A DNA stretch of 64,000 nucleotides, taken from NCBI GenBank assembly GCA_964640855.1, contig CAZXIX010000005.1, forward strand, positions 26,755 to 90,754, given 5' to 3'. The notes beneath the pieces were generated by a model. It made no database searches, was not told the DNA's origin, and worked only from the letters and a program-made list of their open reading frames with translations. Shown in pieces: positions 59,036 through 64,000 of the stretch. Each line of letters opens with the position of its first letter. The first letter of the stretch is position 1. A program made the translations under genes and the position numbers. Source of the stretch: JAJDFU01 sp964640855. GTDB lineage: Bacteria > Bacteroidota > Bacteroidia > Chitinophagales > Saprospiraceae.

Positions 59036-60426
59036 GTATCGGTACGCTTGACAATTTGAGCGGTAAGTTCAGCTTCGGATACGATCCGCTTGCCCACATA
59101 GGCGGTGCCTGTCATCTGGCAGATACCCCGTCGGATGGGGGCCATCAATTCCATTTTGAGCAGCACCGTATCTCCCGGTACGATCTTGTGTTTGAACTTC
59201 GCGTTATCGATTTTCAGAAAGTACGTATCCCAATTTCCCGGATCTTCCACCGTTGAAAGGGCCAGTATACCGCCGGTCTGGGCCATGGCCTCGATCTGCA
59301 AAACACCAGGCATTACCGGATTATTCGGAAAATGGCCCTGGAAGAAATGTTCATTAAAGGTAACATTTTTCACCCCAACGACATGCTTGTCAGACAGTTC
59401 AATGATTTTGTCGATCAGAAGCATGGGATACCGGTGCGGCAGCCATTGGGCAATTTGCACCGTATTGAATAAAGGTTCTTTGTTCGGATTGTACAGCGGC
59501 TTTCCGCGTAGCTTCTTTTGTTCCAGGTAGTGTTTACGGAGGATCTTGGTAAACTCCACGTTGGCCTGATGCCCGGGTTTGGTGGCAACGATCCGCCCCC
59601 GGATAGGGGCTCCCAGCAAGGCTACATCCCCGACGACATCCAACAGCTTGTGGCGGGCCGGTTCGTTTTGAAAATGGAGATCGACGGTGTTGAGGACTCC
59701 CTCTTTCTCTACTTTCACGGCCGGGCGACCCATTTTGTGGGCCAGTTCCTGGATCTCATCATCGTTCATGACCCGATCGACGATTACGATCGCATTGTTG
59801 AGATCTCCTCCCTGGATCAAACCGGCATCGAAAAGGGCCTCCAGTTCGCGCAGAAAAACAAAGGTCCGGTTGAGGGCGATTTCTTCCGGATAATCCTTAA
59901 TGTTCTCCAGGGCGGCGTATTGCTGCCCCAATACGGGGGAATTGAAATCGATCAGGGTGGTGACTTCGAACTTTTTGGCGGGCAGCCCCATGATCTCGGT
60001 CCCGGTTTCTTCATCCCGATAGGTAATGGCCTCCTTGATCACAAAATACTCGCGCTCCGCATCCTGCTCCTCCAGGCCAGTGGCCTGAAAGGCGTCTACG
60101 TAGGGTTTGGCACTGCCATCCAGAATGGGAACTTCCGGGCCGTCCACCTGGATGAGTACGTTGTCTATTTCCATGCCCGACAAGGCAGAAAGTACGTGCT
60201 CAACGGTGCTGATCTGCGCTTCTCCCATTTGCAAGGTGGTGCCCCGGTGGGTATTGACCACTCGCGTTACATCCGCTGCGATGACGGGTTTTCCCTCCAG
60301 ATCAATTCGTTGAAATTTGTATCCGTGATTGGGCGGGGCGGGTTGAAAGGTGAGATTGACCTCTTTTCCGGTATGCAAACCTATCCCGCTTACTGAGACT
60401 TGTCCCCGAAGCGTTTTTTGTTTCAT
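59032..60426 (-). CDS. lpxC-fabZ: Bifunctional LpxC deacetylase / FabZ dehydratase
   Basis: About 464 residues from ATG 60426, which begins KQKTLRGQVSVSGIGLHTGKEV. The LpxC half (1-300) has the zinc ligands in STVEHVLSAL and EPARHKLLDVVGDVALLG and removes the acetyl group from UDP-(acyl)-GlcNAc, the committed lipid A step. The FabZ half (about 325-464) has LPHRYPMLLIDKI and HFPNNPVMPGVLQIEAMAQTGG, the active-site His and Glu of 3-hydroxyacyl-ACP dehydratase. Such fusions are typical of Bacteroidota. A TAttTTTG element at 60458 supports this start. Confidence 0.97.
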   Translation of the reverse strand: MKQKTLRGQVSVSGIGLHTGKEVNLTFQPAPPNHGYKFQRIDLEGKPVIAADVTRVVNTHRGTTLQMGEAQISTVEHVLSALSGMEIDNVLIQVDGPEVPILDGSAKPYVDAFQATGLEEQDAEREYFVIKEAITYRDEETGTEIMGLPAKKFEVTTLIDFNSPVLGQQYAALENIKDYPEEIALNRTFVFLRELEALFDAGLIQGGDLNNAIVIVDRVMNDDEIQELAHKMGRPAVKVEKEGVLNTVDLHFQNEPARHKLLDVVGDVALLGAPIRGRIVATKPGHQANVEFTKILRKHYLEQKKLRGKPLYNPNKEPLFNTVQIAQWLPHRYPMLLIDKIIELSDKHVVGVKNVTFNEHFFQGHFPNNPVMPGVLQIEAMAQTGGILALSTVEDPGNWDTYFLKIDNAKFKHKIVPGDTVLLKMELMAPIRRGICQMTGTAYVGKRIVSEAELTAQIVKRTDT

Positions 60427-60457
60427 TCTAGTGTTCGGTCGGCAATAAAAATCCCCG

Positions 60458-60465
60458 CAAAAATA
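60458..60465 (-). promoter_or_regulatory. Candidate internal promoter for lpxC-fabZ
   Basis: The minus strand reads TATTTTTG, fitting TAnnTTTG, 32 bases upstream of the lpxC-fabZ start and within the lpxD-lpxC gap. It may give additional transcripts for lpxC-lpxA-ABC. Confidence 0.4.
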
Positions 60466-60523
60466 CAATTTTGAGGCAACCTGTCCCCTCTTTCTTCTAT
60501 CCGAGAGGAATATTGTAGGCTAT

Positions 60524-61567
60524 CTATTTGTCTTTCAATTCCTTGACGAGTCGTTCCAACTGCCCGATCTTTCGGTAAAGTTCAGGTAATTTTTTAAAGA
60601 CGCCGTAAGATCGGATGTAATCCTTGTAGGGGATGGCCGGTGAGCCGAAAAACGCTTTCCCGGGCTCCCGAATGGAAGCGCCCACTCCGGACTGGGCCTG
60701 CATCTGCGTGCCATCGGCAATGGTTAGATGCCCGGAGAACCCTACCTGTCCGCCGATCCGGCAGTATTTTCCGATCTTGGTACTTCCGGCTATCCCGGAT
60801 TGGCTGGCAATGACGGTATAGTCACCGATCTCTACATTATGCGCGATCATGATCAGGTTATCGAGCTTGACCCCATTTCCGATTCGGGTAGACCCCATGG
60901 TTGCCCGGTCTATGGTCGTATTCGAGCCGATCTCCACATCATCCCCGATGATCACATTGCCCACCTGGCTGATCTTTCGATAGCTGCCGTCCTCTTGCGG
61001 AGCGAAACCGAATCCGTCGCTGCCCACAACCACATTCGGATGGAGGAAACAATCCCGCCCCATTTCACAAGCATGCAAAAAGCGAACCCCGTTGCTGAGG
61101 CGGCAGTTGGCTCCGATACGGGCATCCCGCCCGATGAATACCTGTCCGCCGATCCGGCTGTTTTTGCCGATGTGGGCGCCGGCTTCAATGATCGCAAAAG
61201 GCCCTACGGAAACGCCTTCCTCCAGTACGGCTTCCGGGTGTACCTCTGCCTGAGGCGAAATATCCCCTTGCGGTTCCTCGGGAAGGGAGTTCCCAAAATG
61301 ATCGAGCAGCTGCGCAATGGCAGCGTATACGTTCTCCACCCGGATCAAGGTCGCGGAAATGCTTTTTTTCGGCACGAAATCCCGACCGACCAGCAAGGCC
61401 GATGCCTGGGTGGTATAAGCGTATTCCTCGTATTTGGGGTTGCCCAGGAAACTGATCCCCCCGGGCTCGCCTTCCTCAATCTTGCAGGGTTTGGAAATGA
61501 TCACCTCCGGATCACCTTCCACCGTGCCCCCGATCAGATCGGCTATATTCTGAGCATTCACTTGCAT
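60524..61567 (-). CDS. lpxD: UDP-3-O-acylglucosamine N-acyltransferase
   Basis: A 347-residue lipid A enzyme adding the second hydroxyacyl chain. The N-terminal uridine-binding domain (VNAQNIADLIGGTVEGDPEV) is followed by the beta-helix (about 100-300) with repeat hexapeptides (SVGPFAIIEAGAHIGKNS) and the catalytic histidine in NLIMIAHNVEIGDYT. It ends in a C-terminal helix. First gene of the lpxD-lpxC/fabZ-lpxA-ABC operon. The promoter TAccTTTG lies almost at the start codon. Confidence 0.96.
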   Translation of the reverse strand: MQVNAQNIADLIGGTVEGDPEVIISKPCKIEEGEPGGISFLGNPKYEEYAYTTQASALLVGRDFVPKKSISATLIRVENVYAAIAQLLDHFGNSLPEEPQGDISPQAEVHPEAVLEEGVSVGPFAIIEAGAHIGKNSRIGGQVFIGRDARIGANCRLSNGVRFLHACEMGRDCFLHPNVVVGSDGFGFAPQEDGSYRKISQVGNVIIGDDVEIGSNTTIDRATMGSTRIGNGVKLDNLIMIAHNVEIGDYTVIASQSGIAGSTKIGKYCRIGGQVGFSGHLTIADGTQMQAQSGVGASIREPGKAFFGSPAIPYKDYIRSYGVFKKLPELYRKIGQLERLVKELKDK

Positions 61568-61571
61568 GCCG

Positions 61572-61579
61572 CAAAGGTA
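61572..61579 (-). promoter_or_regulatory. lpxD -7 promoter element, implying a leaderless transcript
   Basis: The minus strand reads TACCTTTG, fitting TAnnTTTG, only 5 bases before the ATG at 61567. Transcription normally starts a few bases after this element, so the mRNA would have little or no leader. It shares the intergenic region with the hemC promoter (TATCTTTG at 61637-61644). Confidence 0.55.
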
Positions 61580-61636
61580 AAAAGGGAATGCATAAAATGG
61601 GCTATATGGGATGGACCCGAGACGGTTTACTAATTA

Positions 61637-61644
61637 TATCTTTG
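61637..61644 (+). promoter_or_regulatory. Bacteroidota -7 promoter element for hemC
   Basis: TATCTTTG matches TAnnTTTG exactly and lies 19 bases before the TTG start of hemC. The leader would be about 12-14 bases. Confidence 0.6.
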
Positions 61645-61663
61645 CAGCCTAAACCAAGAGGCC

Positions 61664-62572
61664 TTGAGTAATATCATCCGAATCGGTACGCGGGGAAGTA
61701 AACTGGCCATGTGGCAGGCACAGCACACGAGTCGCCTTCTGAAGGAACAAGGGGTCCCCACCGAGATCCTCACGATCAAAACCCAGGGCGACCGCATTCA
61801 GCACCTTTCCTTTGATAAAATGGAGGGCAAGGGTTTCTTCACCAAGGAAATCGAAGAAGCCCTGTTGCAGGGGGAAGTGGATCTGGCGGTGCATTCCATG
61901 AAAGATTTATCGACGGACCAACCCCGGGGTCTGGTCATAGGCGGGGTTTCGGAGCGGGAGGATCCGGCCGATGCGCTGGTCATGCCGCTGGATAACAAGG
62001 AATCCGGAAGGCGTTGGGGATTGCCCGAAAATCCATTGATCGGCACGTCTTCCGCCCGAAGGAAAGCCTTGCTTCGGCATCTTTTGGGTTCGGTTCGTTT
62101 GCAGGATATCCGGGGCAATGTGCCTACCCGACTTGGCAAGATGGTCAGCCAGCAACTCGACGGGATTCTATTGGCCATGGCGGGTCTAAAACGGCTGCAG
62201 ATAGATCAGAGCGCCTATCGGGTCATTCGTCTTAATCCCAGGGAGTTCGTTCCGGCTCCCGCCCAGGGCGTGCTGGCGTGGCAGGTACGCGAATCGGACA
62301 AAGAGCTTCGTTCGGCACTGTTGCGGATCCATCGGAAGGACGTAGCTTCTTGTACCAATGTCGAAAGGAAGATATTGAAACTGATGGATGGGGGATGTCA
62401 CCTGCCTTTGGGTGCCTATTGCGAGCGAGACCGGGACGGGTATTATCATGTATGGGCAGCTTTAGGCGATCCGGGTGGCGATTCCTCGCTACGCACGGTG
62501 CAATATTCGTCCAGCACTTCTTTTGAATTGGCCGAACAGATCGTAGAATCCCTGAGGTCGACGGTATCATGA
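61664..62572 (+). CDS. hemC: Hydroxymethylbilane synthase
   Basis: A 302-residue porphobilinogen deaminase that assembles four porphobilinogens in the tetrapyrrole pathway. IRIGTRGSKLAMWQAQHT at the N-terminus, IKTQGDR, HSMKDLST and the dipyrromethane cofactor cysteine in MDGGCHLPLGAY are intact. The start is TTG 61664; there is no ATG in frame between it and the conserved IRIGTRGS. The stop overlaps the hemD start by 4 bases. Confidence 0.95.
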   Translation: MSNIIRIGTRGSKLAMWQAQHTSRLLKEQGVPTEILTIKTQGDRIQHLSFDKMEGKGFFTKEIEEALLQGEVDLAVHSMKDLSTDQPRGLVIGGVSEREDPADALVMPLDNKESGRRWGLPENPLIGTSSARRKALLRHLLGSVRLQDIRGNVPTRLGKMVSQQLDGILLAMAGLKRLQIDQSAYRVIRLNPREFVPAPAQGVLAWQVRESDKELRSALLRIHRKDVASCTNVERKILKLMDGGCHLPLGAYCERDRDGYYHVWAALGDPGGDSSLRTVQYSSSTSFELAEQIVESLRSTVS

Positions 62573-63252
62573 AAACCGTATTCGTCAGCCGGGACCTGGG
62601 GCCGAAAAGTCCCTTCCGCGAGCAGCTGGAAAAACAGGGTTGGCAGGTTACAGGGCAAAGTCTGATCCGCTTCGAGGCTGTTCCTTTTGACTGGCCCGGA
62701 GAGGCGGAATGGATCTTTTTTACCAGCCGGAAAGGGGTAGCCTTTTTCTGGGAAGGGATCGGAGAAGACCTGCCAAGCCTGCGGGGGTATCGCATTGCCT
62801 GCATGGGAAAAGGTACGGCCGCTGAGTGTGTCGATCGGGGCATGGTTCCGGACTTTATCGGCAATGGCAGGCCCGAGGCGGTAGCCTGTGATCTGGCCCA
62901 ACAAGTGAAAGGAAGCAAGGTTCTTTTTCCCATCGGGGAGCGTTCGCTGAGATCTGTCCAATCGATATGGAAGGAGGACGTCCGGCAGGAAGATCTGATC
63001 GTCTACCGCCAGGAACCCAAGCGAGATCTGGCCCCCTTCCCGGCATCGATCTACGTATTGACCAGTCCCTTAAATTGCCGGATCTTATTGGGGCAAGAAT
63101 TGGCAGATCGGAGAGCCATCTTTGTCGCCATTGGAAAAACGACGGCCAAGACGCTGGCCGGCTATGGTATCACCCACATTCGCGTTGCCAGCGAAGCCAG
63201 CGAAGAAGGATTGGCCAGGGCCGTTTCGATAAGCATTGAGGAGAACAGCTGA
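62569..63252 (+). CDS. hemD: Uroporphyrinogen-III synthase
   Basis: A 227-residue protein with the two-lobed HemD fold expected from the position next to hemC. Conserved elements are sparse in this family; WIFFTSRKGVAFFWEG and VFVSRDLG at the N-terminus and AIGKTTAKTLAGYGI near residue 190 fit it. It closes the linear tetrapyrrole to uroporphyrinogen III. Translation is coupled to hemC by ATGA overlap. Confidence 0.88.
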   Translation: MKTVFVSRDLGPKSPFREQLEKQGWQVTGQSLIRFEAVPFDWPGEAEWIFFTSRKGVAFFWEGIGEDLPSLRGYRIACMGKGTAAECVDRGMVPDFIGNGRPEAVACDLAQQVKGSKVLFPIGERSLRSVQSIWKEDVRQEDLIVYRQEPKRDLAPFPASIYVLTSPLNCRILLGQELADRRAIFVAIGKTTAKTLAGYGITHIRVASEASEEGLARAVSISIEENS

Positions 63253-63344
63253 GAGGTCTGCTCCGATCCGGAAACTTTCTTCCCATCCGGCAGGGAGGAG
63301 CATTTGTTCGATTCATCCAAAAGGCTTTTAAAATAAACCTGAAC

Positions 63345-63776
63345 ATGCAAAAAATACTTTTCCTCCTCCTGTTGACGGGTTTCCTGTCGACCTGCGGCAG
63401 AGCCGGAGGGTCTGAAGAAGAAACCCCTACCAGTTCTTTCGAGGAGTTTCTCACCTTTTACGATCGTTTTTATCAGGATAGTTTGTACCAGATGACTCAC
63501 ATCCAGTTTCCTCTGGAAGGCTTGCCCTCCAATGCCGACAGCATCACCCTGACCCAAAGGGATTTTCGCTGGCAGGAGGAAGATTGGGTGCTTATGAAGG
63601 AGTTCAATACGGAGGTGGGGTTTGAAAGAACCTTCACCCCCTTGACGGAAACTCTGATCGTGGAACAGATCGTTCACGAATCCGGACGATACGGTTTGCA
63701 GCGCCGTTGGGCCAAACAGGGCAAGGAATGGTACCTGATCTACTATGCCGATATGAATATGCTGGATTTTGAGTAG
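63345..63776 (+). CDS. DUF4348-like lipoprotein
   Basis: A 143-residue protein with a lipoprotein signal (KILFLLLLTGFLSTC, cysteine at residue 17) and a mature domain that looks like DUF4348 (FEEFLTFYDRFYQDSLYQMTHIQFPLEGL, WYLIYYADMN at the end). It is expected in the inner leaflet of the outer membrane or periplasm. Function unknown. It begins 93 bases after hemD and may be in the same transcript. Confidence 0.65.
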   Translation: MQKILFLLLLTGFLSTCGRAGGSEEETPTSSFEEFLTFYDRFYQDSLYQMTHIQFPLEGLPSNADSITLTQRDFRWQEEDWVLMKEFNTEVGFERTFTPLTETLIVEQIVHESGRYGLQRRWAKQGKEWYLIYYADMNMLDFE

Positions 63777-64000
63777 AGGAAGGATTTGCCCGGTAAGAGG
63801 CAGCTGGGGAAGAAGGTGATCCCGGTACCCCTCATTTGTACTTGCGGGATCTGGATCTAAATGCAAACCCATAATTCTTGAAGTATTATTGGAATGTAGG
63901 GCTTCCCTTGGATGGTCATCCGGGTATCGGGTATGGGGGATCGGTTGATTAGTTAGTCGTCCCTGAAAAAGCCCTTTTTAGGCCATTCGGGGTTGTAAAA

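Noticed and set aside
63960..64000. AAAAAG/CTTTTT hairpin near the right edge.
   Set aside because: A/T-only with a very small loop; unlikely to be stable and no gene ends nearby.

Overview
The window looks like chromosomal DNA from a member of the Bacteroidota, most likely the Saprospirales (Lewinella-like). This rests on type IX secretion C-terminal sorting domains of types A and B, promoters with the Bacteroidota -7 motif TAnnTTTG, a fused lpxC-fabZ gene, an HU-CCDC81/SPOR protein, SprB-like repeats and moderate GC content with AT-rich intergenic stretches. No rRNA, tRNA, CRISPR array, prophage or insertion sequence was recognised.

Bases 1-28000 are a surface and secreted-protein region with housekeeping islands. 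It opens with the 3' part of a beta-lactamase-like sorted protein, a frameshifted parallel-beta adhesin-like protein, and a giant mosaic protein (3339-11632, about 2765 codons if one frameshift is repaired). The mosaic contains a YVTN propeller, two beta-lactamase-like domains, three DUF4397 domains, a 5'-nucleotidase and a sorting domain. Small metabolic genes follow (rpiB-like, a methyltransferase), then a hemL / histidine kinase / response regulator operon, a haem-binding FG-GAP lipoprotein broken by an in-frame TGA, an HU-SPOR protein, a di-haem peroxidase, a PhoX-type phosphatase broken by an in-frame TAG, and a large gliding-type (CHU_C) protein.

Bases 28000-33000 are housekeeping: yceD-rpmF, ridA, trpS, an FAH-family hydrolase and metK. 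A striking 11-bp phased CTTG array lies upstream of metK. Bases 33000-34700 hold a tandem duplication of a Uma2-family gene flanked by related hairpin repeats. Bases 34800-43300 run on the minus strand: an exopolysaccharide glycosyl-phosphate transferase, a Gfo/Idh oxidoreductase, and an apparent FMO-SDR-SCP2-hydrolase operon whose hydrolase has lost its nucleophile serine. Next come a TPR protein and a TetR/cupin divergent pair with three matching operator-like palindromes. The sulfur genes cysH and metZ follow.

Bases 49500-63800 are core genes: alaS, an M23 peptidase, capA-like, a DUF3667 protein, gatB, merR-like, the lipid A operon lpxD-lpxC/fabZ-lpxA-ABC ATPase, and the divergent hemC-hemD.

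The most notable signals are: three beta-lactamase-like domains that all replace SxxK by [D/E]xxQ; a 599-bp perfect tandem repeat inside the mosaic gene; four reading-frame lesions, all in secreted proteins and all within the first 25 kb; the 11-bp phased array; and the TetR operator set.
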